From: Phycisphaerae bacterium
Lineage (GTDB): Bacteria > Planctomycetota > Phycisphaerae > Sedimentisphaerales > Sedimentisphaeraceae
Reading direction: 5' to 3'
Length of the DNA: 64,000 nt
Assembly (NCBI GenBank): GCA_027078365.1
Contig: JALWYQ010000001.1
Span: forward strand, 62,001 to 126,000
Position numbers and translations under genes: made by a program. Under the pieces are notes generated by a model that searched no databases, was not told where the DNA came from, and worked only from the letters and a program-made list of their open reading frames with translations. Below, in pieces: positions 1-8,542 of the stretch; positions within the stretch are counted from its first letter, which is position 1, and each line of letters opens with the position of its first letter.

Positions 1-2315
1 CTAAATACTTGTGTATCATCATCCTCTTCTTTCATGAGAGGAACTGCAAACTCGAATCGCATTGGCACTGGGCCAAACCATTGTGGCAGAAGAATTTGAA
101 TACCACTACCAACACTCACTCGACAGTCATCATCGTCAAGCAATACTCCATCAGCAAAGAAAAGCCAAGCAAAGGTATCGCTAGTCATAGGTACTGAAAT
201 CTCTGCATTTGCCTGTAGAATCCAATCGCTACCAATAGGGTCTTTGTATTCTCCTGGAGAAAGAGTACTTTCACCTTTAGGACCAACTCCACGATATTCA
301 AATCCCCTTATACTTCCACTACCACCTGCATAAAACTTTTCAAAGACCGGTGCATCTCCAACAATCGCACCTGCATGAAGTTTTGTCTCTAGCACAGTCT
401 TGCGTTCTGATAGATCTTCGCTTAGGGTCTTATACCAACGATACGTACTGGTAACAACTCCAAAGGTATAGTCTCCGGCGACCTGCTCATAAGCAAGGTC
501 CAACACACTTCCATCCGTTGGGTTGTACTTATTGTTTGTCTTATTGTATGAAGCGCTCGCCTTTAAACCAAAGATTGTGCTTTTACCCCTGTCATCTTTG
601 ACCTCTTTTGGCGCATCCGAATCTATTTCAGTTATGTCAACATTTTCAATTCGAGTTGCAAGACCGAACTTCCAGCCATCTTCATAGCGTCTAGTTATGC
701 CAGCATAAGCCTTTATTCTCTCTTCATCGTATGATTCGCGACCACGAACAAATTTTGATGCACCAACATTTAAACCGACTGGCTTATCCAATAGGTATGG
801 CTCATTGAAGTTTGCAGAAAATCTTGTCTCTTCGGTACCTGGTTCGAAAGAGAGTCTCATTGTTTGCCCAGCACCCTTAAATGATTTGCCACTCATAAAT
901 TCCGACCAAGAGGTAGGCCAATCAGATATGTCGAAATTTCTCTGCTCTAAAACAATCTGGCCGATTAATCCACTGGAAGAATCAACACCGGCACCAAACA
1001 TAATCATGCCGGTCCTTCCTTCAGAGATAGTAACGATAGCATCTTTTTGGTTAGGGGTAGAATCAACACTGCTTATTATAGCTTCTCCACTCATAGATGC
1101 GCGAGTTACATCTTTTTCTAAAGAACCACTTCCATCGCCACGTGCGATATCGGCATTGTACCACTGCCCCGGGATAAACTCCTCTTCGTCGAGAACCCGG
1201 CGTATAACTTTGTCGTTGGTCTCATAGTCTCCTGTTATATCGATACGACCAATTCTGAAGCGATTTCCTTCTGTAACTGTAACAATTACCTCAACTTTGT
1301 TTGGCTCTATAAACTTTCTCTCTAAGTCAACCCTAACATCAACAAAGCCCTTGCTGAGATATTTTTTACGTATTTGTTTTATATCAAACTCTACCCGTTC
1401 AGCGCTATAGGGAGACCCTATTTTACTCTTGAGGTTAGCTGTTAACTCATCTGTAGTAAAAAATTGATTACCCTCTACAGAAAAACTGTCCAGATAATAA
1501 ACGGGGCCTTCTTTAATTATGTAAGTAACATATGCTTTTGTTTTAGCCTCGTTGTATTCTACTTTTTTATCTACAACAACATCAACATAGCCTTTGTTCT
1601 TATAAATGGCCTCAAGCTTTTTTATGTCCTTCTCTAATTTCTTGCTGGTGAGATAAGAGGAGAAAAATAAAAATCTACGGGTCTTGGTTTTCATCTCTTT
1701 CTTTAAGGCTTTAGTTTCTATAGAGTTATTACCTTCAAAAGAGACCTTCTTAATCTTTACTCTAGGTCCTTCATTTATAGTAAAGATTATTCTTCCTTGA
1801 GAGAGACTCTTTTTATCAAATTCTACGGTTGCAAACGCATAGCCTTTCTCATCATAATCATTTAAGATAACCTCGCGAGCGTGAGTAACTTTGAATATGT
1901 TAAGGTAATCTCCAAGCAACAAACCTAATTTTTTAGACAACGTTCTGTCTGAGAATTTTTTATTTCCTTTAAATGTTATCTCTCGTACTAAATTCTTTTC
2001 TACGACAACATAAGTTAGGATAATACCTTGTTGTTCTTGAGTTACGTTGTAGTATGCATATTCTACACCGTCAATTTTTGCAATACGTTGAGTATCTTCT
2101 TGGGCTCTTTGCTCAGAAAAAATATCGCCAACTCTCAGTTGAGCGGCCGCCAGTATTTGTGCCCTTGTGACCGTAAGGTTACCAGCCGTTTTGATTTCTA
2201 CGATACTATCTGCCTTTTGATTGGCTGCATCAGCAAAAATCGAAGAAATAAAAATAGCATTGAAAATTACAAAGGCCAAAAACGACTTGCCTATCAATGT
2301 TTTATTTGAGAACAC
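1..2315 (-). CDS. bamA: Outer membrane protein assembly factor BamA (3' end cut by window)
   Basis: Essential outer-membrane insertase that folds beta-barrel proteins into the outer membrane. The reading frame is open for 771 codons to the window edge. I chose a GTG start because an AGGGGG Shine-Dalgarno stands 8 nt upstream and the product then begins with a signal peptide (hydrophobic LAFVIFNAIFISSIFA). About five POTRA repeats follow in the first half (phrases such as VREITFKGNKKFSD), then a beta-barrel domain rich in aromatic residues to the C-terminus. The last visible residues, DTQVF, resemble the start of the terminal beta-signal, so only a few codons should be missing. Transcribed leftward after dnaB with about 70 nt between. 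Family assignment is firm; the exact start is inferred. Confidence 0.88.
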   Translation of the reverse strand, partial: MFSNKTLIGKSFLAFVIFNAIFISSIFADAANQKADSIVEIKTAGNLTVTRAQILAAAQLRVGDIFSEQRAQEDTQRIAKIDGVEYAYYNVTQEQQGIILTYVVVEKNLVREITFKGNKKFSDRTLSKKLGLLLGDYLNIFKVTHAREVILNDYDEKGYAFATVEFDKKSLSQGRIIFTINEGPRVKIKKVSFEGNNSIETKALKKEMKTKTRRFLFFSSYLTSKKLEKDIKKLEAIYKNKGYVDVVVDKKVEYNEAKTKAYVTYIIKEGPVYYLDSFSVEGNQFFTTDELTANLKSKIGSPYSAERVEFDIKQIRKKYLSKGFVDVRVDLERKFIEPNKVEVIVTVTEGNRFRIGRIDITGDYETNDKVIRRVLDEEEFIPGQWYNADIARGDGSGSLEKDVTRASMSGEAIISSVDSTPNQKDAIVTISEGRTGMIMFGAGVDSSSGLIGQIVLEQRNFDISDWPTSWSEFMSGKSFKGAGQTMRLSFEPGTEETRFSANFNEPYLLDKPVGLNVGASKFVRGRESYDEERIKAYAGITRRYEDGWKFGLATRIENVDITEIDSDAPKEVKDDRGKSTIFGLKASASYNKTNNKYNPTDGSVLDLAYEQVAGDYTFGVVTSTYRWYKTLSEDLSERKTVLETKLHAGAIVGDAPVFEKFYAGGSGSIRGFEYRGVGPKGESTLSPGEYKDPIGSDWILQANAEISVPMTSDTFAWLFFADGVLLDDDDCRVSVGSGIQILLPQWFGPVPMRFEFAVPLMKEEDDDTQVF

Positions 2316-2386
2316 CAAAATACCCCCTAAGTGTACATTCGTTAATAACAACTACACTAGCCAATACAATTATATCTATATACTTT

Positions 2387-3796
2387 CTAGAACGGCTCAT
2401 CGTACTCAACGAGAGGTTCAAATCTAGTGTACTGTCCCTGCCAAAGAAGTTTAACTACTCCCGTTGGCCCATTACGCTGTTTTGCGATTATAACTTCAGC
2501 CTTGTTGTCTGGTTCATAGTCTTGTTCTCCACGATGATAATAATCCTCACGATGAAGCAGCATTACAACATCTGCGTCCTGTTCAATACTACCACTCTCG
2601 CGCAAATCACTCATTCTTGGTCGATGGTCTTCCCTTTGTTCGGCAGCACGATTTAGCTGACTAAGGACTATAACAGGCACATCAAGCTCTCTAGCAAGAG
2701 CTTTCATATAACGAGATATTGTACTAATCTCTTGCTGCCTTGAATCAACTCTACCGCCAAGACTCATAAGTTGTAAATAATCAATCAATATGAGCTTAAT
2801 GTCATGCGAAGCTTTCATTCGTCTTGCTTTAGCGCGAATTTCGAGTGGGGTCAATCCAGGGGTATCGTCAATTAACATAGGAGCTTCAGAGAGTTCTCCA
2901 GAGGCACGGAATAATTCTTGATATATTTCTGGCTCTAAAGAACCACGGCGCACGAGTTGCGAATCTATTTTTGCACGAGAACATAGTAGTCTTTCTGCAA
3001 GCTGAACTTTTCCCATCTCAAGAGAGAAAATGCCAACACCACACTTCTCATCTGCGCCAACATGCTCAGCAAGATTCATTGCAAAACTAGTCTTACCCAT
3101 ACTAGGTCGACCTGCAATAATTATCATCTCTCCGCCATGAAGACCACTAGTCATACGATCTAAATCTGGAAACCCTGTTGATAGGCCTGTAACATCTTTG
3201 CCACTTCTACTCTCAATCTCATGAAAGGCATCAACAAGCAAATCTTTCATTGAAGATGCCTGAGAGACCATTTTCTTCTCAGTCACCGCAAAGATTTTTT
3301 TCTCCGCTTCATCTAGCTTTGTACCTATATCACCACTTTGTGTATATGCGTCTGCTAAAATTTCAGAGGTTGCCGCAATAAGCTCGCGCATCATCTGCTT
3401 TTCTTTTACAATATTGGCATAATACTCGTGGTTGGCGCTAGACGGGACACTATCAACTATCTTAACAAGATAATCTACTCCACCAACTTCTTCGAGGTGA
3501 GATTTTTTCTTAAGCTCATCACGCAAAAGCACCAGGTCCACATCAACATCTGGCCCCATTTCATAAAGGTCCAAGATGGCGCTGTAGATCAACTGGTGCT
3601 CTAAACGGTAAAATGAATCCACCTTGAGAATTTGAACGATACTACTGATACATTCACGGTCTAGTATCATTGAGCCCAAAACCGCAGCTTCTGCCTCAGG
3701 TGATTCCGGCATAGAGCGGTTCTGATTTGTATCGTTGATCGCAGTCTTTGAGGCTGGATTATTCGTCTGTATCTTCTTCTGACTCAACTTTTTCAC
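2387..3796 (-). CDS. dnaB: Replicative DNA helicase DnaB
   Basis: Hexameric 5'-3' helicase that unwinds DNA at the replication fork. The N-terminal primase-interacting domain occupies roughly residues 30-130. The RecA-like motor follows, with Walker A GRPSMGKTS near residue 229, Walker B LILIDYLQLM near 335 and the DnaB motif SDLRESGSIEQDAD near 400. At 469 residues from the GTG start it has the normal family length. The GTG lies inside rplI (38-nt overlap) with only a weak purine run before it. An ATG at 3712 (residue 29, MPESPEAEAAVLG) is the alternative start and would remove the overlap, but it also lacks a clear ribosome site. Last gene of the rpsF-ssb-rpsR-rplI-dnaB block. Confidence 0.95.
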   Translation of the reverse strand: MKKLSQKKIQTNNPASKTAINDTNQNRSMPESPEAEAAVLGSMILDRECISSIVQILKVDSFYRLEHQLIYSAILDLYEMGPDVDVDLVLLRDELKKKSHLEEVGGVDYLVKIVDSVPSSANHEYYANIVKEKQMMRELIAATSEILADAYTQSGDIGTKLDEAEKKIFAVTEKKMVSQASSMKDLLVDAFHEIESRSGKDVTGLSTGFPDLDRMTSGLHGGEMIIIAGRPSMGKTSFAMNLAEHVGADEKCGVGIFSLEMGKVQLAERLLCSRAKIDSQLVRRGSLEPEIYQELFRASGELSEAPMLIDDTPGLTPLEIRAKARRMKASHDIKLILIDYLQLMSLGGRVDSRQQEISTISRYMKALARELDVPVIVLSQLNRAAEQREDHRPRMSDLRESGSIEQDADVVMLLHREDYYHRGEQDYEPDNKAEVIIAKQRNGPTGVVKLLWQGQYTRFEPLVEYDEPF

Positions 3797-4238
3797 CCTG
3801 TGCTACAACAGTTACTTTTACAGTCGCGGTTATATCTGCTGCTAGTTTCAGGGTTACTTCATATTCACCAACCTCCTTGAGGTGATCTTTAAGAACTACC
3901 ATATCATCAGAAATCTCAAATTTAGCATCACGAAGCAATGAACCAATCTGAGCTGCAGTTACAGAACCAAATAGGTGTCCTTGGTCATTCGCTGCTACTT
4001 CAACACTCACTTCTGCTCCATTAACCTCTTCTGCAATATTAGCAAGTCTCTCTGCTGCAGCTCTTCTTTCAGCTGCGCGCTGAGCCTTTGCTTCTGCAAT
4101 ACGTCTGATTGCATCTTCTGTCGGTATTGTCGCAAGTCCGTATGGCACAAGATAATTTCTTGCAAAGCCATCTTTCACTTCGACAACATCACCGAGGTAG
4201 CCTGTCTTTTCTATATCTTCTAAAAGCAAAACCTTCAT
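3759..4238 (-). CDS. rplI: 50S ribosomal protein bL9
   Basis: Binds 23S rRNA domain V near the L1 stalk and spans to the neighbouring ribosome. The N-terminal rRNA-binding domain is plain (MKVLLLEDIEKTGYLGD, then GFARNYLVP), followed by the long connecting helix rich in Ala/Arg/Glu (residues 45-75) and the C-terminal domain to about 145. An acidic tail (EGEKVESEEDTDE) extends a little past the usual end, for 159 residues. GGAG stands 8 nt before the ATG. It lies between rpsR and dnaB, the common order for this ribosomal/replication block. Confidence 0.97.
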   Translation of the reverse strand: MKVLLLEDIEKTGYLGDVVEVKDGFARNYLVPYGLATIPTEDAIRRIAEAKAQRAAERRAAAERLANIAEEVNGAEVSVEVAANDQGHLFGSVTAAQIGSLLRDAKFEISDDMVVLKDHLKEVGEYEVTLKLAADITATVKVTVVAQGEKVESEEDTDE

Positions 4239-4374
4239 GGTCTTATCTCCATTATATTGTTACGCTGATACGATTAATTTTCTTCTGCTAGGCAAATCTC
4301 TCTGGTTCATATACAAAAAGAACTGTTTGTTATCTTTGAGAGAGCCTAGATAAATTTCACCAAATATACAGTGT

Positions 4375-4629
4375 TTAGTTCTGATATGGCAAGAGAGCCA
4401 TGTATCTAGCTCTTTTGATAGCATTCTGAACCTTACGCTGACACTTTGCACAGTTTCCACTACGTTTGCGGCTAAAAATCTTGCCACGGTTTGTTAATAA
4501 CTTAGAGAGAGTCTCTGTGTCTTTATAATCAACGTACTCTGTTTTGCTTCTACAGAAACGACATTGAGTTTGCTCACGTAGAGCAACCTTTTTTCTTTTC
4601 TTTGTTGTGCGTTTTTGGAATCTTGCCAT
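4375..4629 (-). CDS. rpsR: 30S ribosomal protein bS18 (zinc-ribbon form)
   Basis: Small-subunit protein that pairs with bS6 on the platform. The 84-residue product keeps four cysteines at 23, 26, 60 and 63 (CRFC and CAKC), the zinc-binding 'C+' form of bS18; many bacteria under zinc limitation use a cysteine-free copy instead. The core LSKLLTNRGKIFSRKRSG and the RARYMALLPY end are typical. GTGAGG lies 8 nt upstream of the ATG. It follows ssb by about 50 nt, and the 136 nt to rplI hold nothing I can name. Confidence 0.96.
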   Translation of the reverse strand: MARFQKRTTKKRKKVALREQTQCRFCRSKTEYVDYKDTETLSKLLTNRGKIFSRKRSGNCAKCQRKVQNAIKRARYMALLPYQN

Positions 4630-4682
4630 TTTATATGCCTCACAAAATTTTATTGTTACTTGCTTTTATCTAACTACCATCT

Positions 4683-5144
4683 CTAGAATGGAATATCGTC
4701 TATTGCGTCGCCATAGGCGGTAGCATCTGGTGCTTCAGGTGCCTGCTGCGATGCATTACCATAGTTTGGCTGCTGATTAGAAAATTCTGGGCTAGTTCTA
4801 GTTGCCTGCTGTTGACCGCCACCAACAAACTGAAACTCTTCAACCGTCACCCTGTGTCTGCTGCGTTTAGTTCCATCTTGCCCAATCCAGCTATCAAGGG
4901 TGAGTCTACCTTCTACAAATAAAGGCTGTCCTTTGCGCAAGTATTTGTTGATAACTTCAGCTCTCTTGCCAAACATACGACAATCTACAAAGCAAGTTTC
5001 ATCTCTCTGTGAACCATCTTGAGCCTTCCAACTTCTATTTGTTGCAATAGAAAAATCCACGACAGCAGTCTGGTTTGGTGTATATGAAAGCTGTGGATCA
5101 CGAGTAAGATTTCCCAACAAAATTATCTTGTTGTAACTTGCCAT
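4683..5144 (-). CDS. ssb: Single-stranded DNA-binding protein
   Basis: Coats single-stranded DNA and recruits replication and repair proteins. The OB fold covers residues 1-110 (MASYNKIILLGNLTRDPQLSY, then FVDCRMFGKRAEV and GRLTLDSWIGQDG). A Gln/Ala/Pro-rich flexible linker follows, and the protein ends in the acidic tip DAIDDIPF, the docking peptide for SSB partners. Length (153 residues) is normal. AAGGGG stands 6 nt before the ATG. It sits between rpsF and rpsR as in most bacteria, where the three are usually co-transcribed. Confidence 0.97.
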   Translation of the reverse strand: MASYNKIILLGNLTRDPQLSYTPNQTAVVDFSIATNRSWKAQDGSQRDETCFVDCRMFGKRAEVINKYLRKGQPLFVEGRLTLDSWIGQDGTKRSRHRVTVEEFQFVGGGQQQATRTSPEFSNQQPNYGNASQQAPEAPDATAYGDAIDDIPF

Positions 5145-5169
5145 TTCAAACCCCTTCTATAAATAGGTT

Positions 5170-5643
5170 CTACTCTTCTTGAGTTGTAACTTCTTCACTA
5201 TTTTCTTCTACGAGCTCCGTGTCATCGCTTGTATCCTCTGCGCTAGCGTCGGTTGCTTCGTCCGTTTGAGCATCTTTTACTTCTTGATCAGCACGTTGCT
5301 GAGCCTCGAGTGGAGTCTCTTTTTTGATGTGCTCTTCACCAAAACCGTCTGCACGAAGAAGCATCGCTCTCATTATATTTTCAGAGAGGTTGATATCGCG
5401 TTCAATTTTAGCAAGACCATCAGTAACGCAATTGAAATATACCAAGATATAAGTTGCTCTTGTTTTATTATCAATCTCGTAAGCAAGCTTGCGCTCATCC
5501 CATTTCTTGAGGTCAACAACTTCGCCACCTCTTTTTTCGATAATGCCCTTAATTTCTGTAGATATGCCATCCCAATTTGAATTGGCAATCGCTGTATCAA
5601 CTAGAAATAGGCCTTCATAAAGTCTTTTAGTTGCAGTGTCCAA
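5170..5643 (-). CDS. rpsF: 30S ribosomal protein bS6, TTG start
   Basis: Platform protein that binds 16S rRNA together with bS18. The bS6 fold spans about residues 1-100 (RLYEGLFLVD, then KKWDERKLAYEID and ENIMRAMLLRAD). A long acidic Glu/Asp/Thr tail of some 45 residues follows, longer than in Escherichia coli. An in-frame ATG exists at 5664, but a perfect AGGAGGT lies 6 nt upstream of the TTG at 5643, inside the would-be ATG-started frame. I therefore place the start at the TTG, giving 157 residues beginning at DTATKRLYEG. First gene of the ribosomal/ssb/dnaB block, 46 nt after pth. Confidence 0.93.
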   Translation of the reverse strand: MDTATKRLYEGLFLVDTAIANSNWDGISTEIKGIIEKRGGEVVDLKKWDERKLAYEIDNKTRATYILVYFNCVTDGLAKIERDINLSENIMRAMLLRADGFGEEHIKKETPLEAQQRADQEVKDAQTDEATDASAEDTSDDTELVEENSEEVTTQEE

Positions 5644-5689
5644 ATTAACACCTCCTAAATTCATACTGCTCTAATCAGCATATTTAAAT

Positions 5690-6265
5690 TCATGTTACAG
5701 AGCCATTGTAATTAGTCATAGCTCTTTCAATATTATTGTTAAGCCAACAATCGATTCCTTTGATACCCCTGTCATATGATTTTTCTATTAGCTCCTGTTC
5801 TTCTTGTGTTGGTCTGCCAAGAACATAATTTTTCCAAGCAGCAACGGGACTTTTACCAATACCTATTCTCAACCTTGCAAACTCATTAGTTCCGAGCTTT
5901 GTGATTATATCCGAGAGACCATTATGTCCACCAGCAGAACCTTTTGCACGGAATCTTATAGTTCCAGGCGCAAGAGCCATATCATCTGTTACAACAATAA
6001 TATCTTTTAAATCAAGCTTATAAAAACCTCTTACCGTGGCAACGGCATTGCCGCTGAGATTCATATAAGTTTGTGGCTTTAAAAAAATAATTTTTTTACC
6101 TTCAAATTCAACCGAACCAAAGAGACTGTTGAATTTCTTTTGCTTAATCTCTGTTGAAAATTTTGCACCAAGTAAATCAACAAAATCAAAGCCAACGTTG
6201 TGGCGGGTTCCAACAAATTCTTTTCCTGGATTTCCCAACCCCACTATTAACTTCATCTCACTCAT
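5690..6265 (-). CDS. pth: Peptidyl-tRNA hydrolase
   Basis: Releases peptides from peptidyl-tRNA that has dropped off ribosomes. The family core is clear: GLGNPGKEFVGTRHNVGF with the catalytic His of RHNVGF, KPQTYMNLSG, and GSAGGHNGLSDI. At 191 residues it matches the usual size. A second ATG three codons in (6256, MKLIVGLGNPG) is the more canonical start, but neither ATG has a convincing ribosome site. It sits between rplY and rpsF, an order shared with many Planctomycetes and relatives. Confidence 0.96.
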   Translation of the reverse strand: MSEMKLIVGLGNPGKEFVGTRHNVGFDFVDLLGAKFSTEIKQKKFNSLFGSVEFEGKKIIFLKPQTYMNLSGNAVATVRGFYKLDLKDIIVVTDDMALAPGTIRFRAKGSAGGHNGLSDIITKLGTNEFARLRIGIGKSPVAAWKNYVLGRPTQEEQELIEKSYDRGIKGIDCWLNNNIERAMTNYNGSVT

Positions 6266-6288
6266 TACTTAGTGTCCACAAAAGAAAA

Positions 6289-6915
6289 TTAGTCCTGATC
6301 GTCACTCTTCTTCTCACGAATCATTTCTGGTTCTTGAGGTGAATCTGATTCTTCCTCTGGTTGTTCCATAGCTTTCTTCTTAGCTACACAGTGAACAATA
6401 ACCGCATCAGGGTCACTTAAAAGCTCAGCACCAAAAGGAAGTTTTACATCTTTAGCATAGATAGAATCACCAACTTCAAGATTTCTAATCGAAACATCAA
6501 TAGTTTCAGGAATCGAAGTAACCAAACAGTTGATTTCTACGTGATCCATTTCTGTTTCAACAACACCCTTAACCGCTCCAGGAGCGTCGCCCTTTAGAAC
6601 AATAGAAACTGTAACATGTGCCTTTTCAGTTAAGTCAACACGCATAAAGTCTGCGTGAATGACGTCTTTACCGTAATGGTCAAACTGCACATCTTTAACT
6701 AGCAAAGTTTCCTTTGTTCCATCTACTTCCATATCGAAGAGCCTATGGCCATGGTGCAATGCATCAAGAAATGCTTTGTACTCAACAGCAATTGCTTTAG
6801 GCTCTTGTTTGTGGCCGTAGATAACGCCAGGGAGTTTTCCAAGCGCCCTTATTTTGGCAGCGTGCTTCGAACCAACTTCTCTCTGCTCCGCCTTCAAAAC
6901 CACTGTATCTGTCAT
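6289..6915 (-). CDS. rplY: 50S ribosomal protein bL25, CTC family
   Basis: Binds 5S rRNA at the central protuberance. This is the two-domain CTC/TL5 form (208 residues). The N-terminal 5S-binding domain has KLPGVIYGHKQEPKAIAV and the C-terminal beta domain covers about residues 95-185 (VKGVVETEMDHVEINCL, then IDVSIRNLEVGDSIYAKDV). A charged tail follows. GAGG lies 5 nt before the ATG. It is encoded 42 nt after prs and just before pth, an order found in several phyla where bL25 follows ribose-phosphate pyrophosphokinase. Confidence 0.96.
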   Translation of the reverse strand: MTDTVVLKAEQREVGSKHAAKIRALGKLPGVIYGHKQEPKAIAVEYKAFLDALHHGHRLFDMEVDGTKETLLVKDVQFDHYGKDVIHADFMRVDLTEKAHVTVSIVLKGDAPGAVKGVVETEMDHVEINCLVTSIPETIDVSIRNLEVGDSIYAKDVKLPFGAELLSDPDAVIVHCVAKKKAMEQPEEESDSPQEPEMIREKKSDDQD

Positions 6916-6957
6916 ATTAACCTCACAAAATTAGTTTTATTACCGCCTAAACGGCAC

Positions 6958-7905
6958 TTATTTTAACAAACTACTTACTGATTCGTTTTTATTAATTCTT
7001 GTTATTGCTTCACCTAACAGCGGAGCAACACTTAAAATCTTAATGTTTTTAAGTTTCGCAGCCGCCGCACTAAGAGGTATAGTATCTGTAACTATAACTT
7101 CATCAAAGGCAGTTGTATTTAATCTCTCAATTGCCTCTCCGCAGAACAAGCCGTGGGTTGCTCCTACTATAACACTACGAGCCCCTCTCAACTTAACAAG
7201 CTTGGCTGCCGAACATATCGTACCAGCCGTCGAAATCATATCGTCAACCATGATAACGTTACGGCCTTCAACATCTCCTATGATTTCATTACATTCGACT
7301 TCATTACCACTTATTCTGCGCTTGTGGATAATCGCAAGGTCACCACCGAGATGCTCCACGTAACGGCTCGCCGTTTTTACATTTCCAACATCTGGCGAAA
7401 CAACCACGGGACGATCTATGTTTTTATCTTTTAGATATTTAGTCAATACAGGCTCTGCCATCAGGTGATCAACTGGAATATCAAAAAAACCTTCAAGCTG
7501 ACGAGCATGCAAGTCAATCGCAAGCACACGATTGGCTCCGGCAGCGGTTATTAAATTTGCTACCAGTTTTGCTGTAATTGGCACACGGCCTTCATCTTTT
7601 CTATCTTGACGAGCATAACCAAAATACGGTATTACCGCCGTTATTCTTCTTGCACTTGCCCTTTTTAGAGAGTCCAACATTATGAGCAATTCCATAAGAT
7701 TGCTATCAACTGGAGTAGATGTTGGCTGAACTACAAAACAGTCCTGACCTCGAACATCCTCGTTGATCTTGACAAATTTCTCACCATCTGGAAACTCTCG
7801 AATAAGCGCTTGACCAAGAGTAACATTCATACTCTTAGCAATTGCCTCAGCTAGAGCCGGATTACCCGAACCACCAAACACTTTGACATTGTCATTTAGA
7901 CTCAT
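6958..7905 (-). CDS. prs: Ribose-phosphate pyrophosphokinase
   Basis: Makes PRPP from ribose 5-phosphate and ATP for nucleotide, histidine and tryptophan synthesis; pyrE in this window uses that product. Recognised by GSGNPALAEAIAKSMN at the N-terminus, the flexible-loop region YFGYARQDRKDEGR, the catalytic DLHARQLEGFFD stretch and the PRPP-binding loop VIMVDDMISTAGTI. At 315 residues it has the normal length. GAGAG lies just before the ATG. First gene of the leftward run that continues to bamA. The 198 nt between it and the tRNA-Gln hold only a weak hairpin. Confidence 0.97.
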   Translation of the reverse strand: MSLNDNVKVFGGSGNPALAEAIAKSMNVTLGQALIREFPDGEKFVKINEDVRGQDCFVVQPTSTPVDSNLMELLIMLDSLKRASARRITAVIPYFGYARQDRKDEGRVPITAKLVANLITAAGANRVLAIDLHARQLEGFFDIPVDHLMAEPVLTKYLKDKNIDRPVVVSPDVGNVKTASRYVEHLGGDLAIIHKRRISGNEVECNEIIGDVEGRNVIMVDDMISTAGTICSAAKLVKLRGARSVIVGATHGLFCGEAIERLNTTAFDEVIVTDTIPLSAAAAKLKNIKILSVAPLLGEAITRINKNESVSSLLK

Positions 7906-8019
7906 ACTATATCTCTCTATCGTATTTGCTGAAACCTAAAAGGCTCAGTACAAAAATTAAAGTAGCATCTAAACGCTCAGCTTGGCAGACAAGCAAGTTC
8001 TTCGCCACCGAAAAACCAG

Positions 8020-8045
8020 CAAAAATTATCCACGCACAGGGATAA
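8020..8045 (-). terminator. Weak hairpin with T run, possible end of the tRNA-Gln transcript
   Basis: On the minus strand TTATCC (8045-8040), an 8-nt loop and GGATAA (8031-8026) form a 6-bp stem followed by a short T run. It stands about 60 nt downstream of the tRNA. The stem is short and AT-rich, so this is a weak call; a T run directly after the tRNA (about 8092-8102) could also end transcription. Confidence 0.35.
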
Positions 8046-8103
8046 GTCTATTTGTAGTGCTTACCGCCAAAAAGAAAGCTATTAGAGCTAGCAAAAAAAA
8101 ATA

Positions 8104-8175
8104 TTACCCGGCCAGGACTCGAACCTGAAATCTGAGCACCAAAAGCTCATGTGTTGCCAATTACACCACCGGGCA
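8104..8175 (-). tRNA. tRNA-Gln (anticodon TTG)
   Basis: The minus strand folds into a complete cloverleaf: acceptor TGCCCGG with CCGGGTA (one G-T pair), a D arm, anticodon stem TGAGC/GCTCA around loop TTTTGGT (anticodon TTG), and T arm TCAGG-TTCGAGT-CCTGG. The discriminator base is A and CCA is not encoded. It lies alone between prs and the M50 protease gene, downstream of the structured RNA candidate at about 8.22-8.38 kb, and both could share one transcript. Confidence 0.95.
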
Positions 8176-8217
8176 GTAAAAGCTATAAGTATAGCAATTT
8201 CAACATCTTACAACTGA

Positions 8218-8379
8218 CAAGGACGTGATAACGTCTAAAACTTGTCGCGGAATCTGTTAGTAGAAACAGACTGAATAGTGCCTCTCGGGAGCTTGAGCCA
8301 ACCATGCCGCGCAACTGCTGACCCCAAAAACAGATTCTTTAAAATCTGCCTGCGATCTCCGTGCGAGAGTACATATTAG
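8218..8379 (-). ncRNA. Candidate structured RNA, possibly 6S-like
   Basis: There is no protein frame here, yet the minus strand has a promoter-like pair just upstream and strong self-complementarity. AACAGATTC (minus, near 8258-8250) pairs with GAATCTGTT (near 8337-8329), flanked by TCGCAGG facing CCGCGA, giving a long rod. The same AATCTG can alternatively close a local hairpin with CAGATT. A terminal region with GGTTGGCTC, AGCTCC and CGAGAGGC loosely recalls the apical part of Escherichia coli 6S RNA. A second stem GACAAG/CTTGTC enclosing GACGT/ACGTC ends the unit. The expected length of about 160 nt suits 6S RNA. The identity is a guess; the structure is what I see. Confidence 0.4.
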
Positions 8380-8385
8380 CACGTG

Positions 8386-8413
8386 ATTATACAGATTCAC
8401 TACGTCCTAACAA
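8386..8413 (-). promoter_or_regulatory. Sigma-70-like promoter for the RNA candidate
   Basis: On the minus strand TTGTTA (8413-8408) and TATAAT (8391-8386) are 16 nt apart. Transcription would begin near 8379, at the edge of the self-complementary region, and run toward tRNA-Gln. Confidence 0.5.
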
Positions 8414-8542
8414 GTCTTTTTTTTAAAAAACCTATTTATTTATCCTGATAACAAAGTTTTTCTCAAAAAAGAAAGCTGCCCAAATGAACCTACGCTAACT
8501 CACACAAAAATTACCGCCCTACACATATAAATAGATTTGAGA

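Noticed and set aside
805-1227. 140-codon open frame on the plus strand
   Set aside because: Antisense shadow of bamA; composition and lack of a ribosome site do not support a gene.
4260-4487. 75-codon minus-strand open frame overlapping rpsR
   Set aside because: Out-of-frame reading of the rpsR end; product resembles nothing.
8026-8034. TTATCCACG, eight of nine bases of a DnaA box
   Set aside because: It is isolated and forms one arm of a hairpin downstream of tRNA-Gln.
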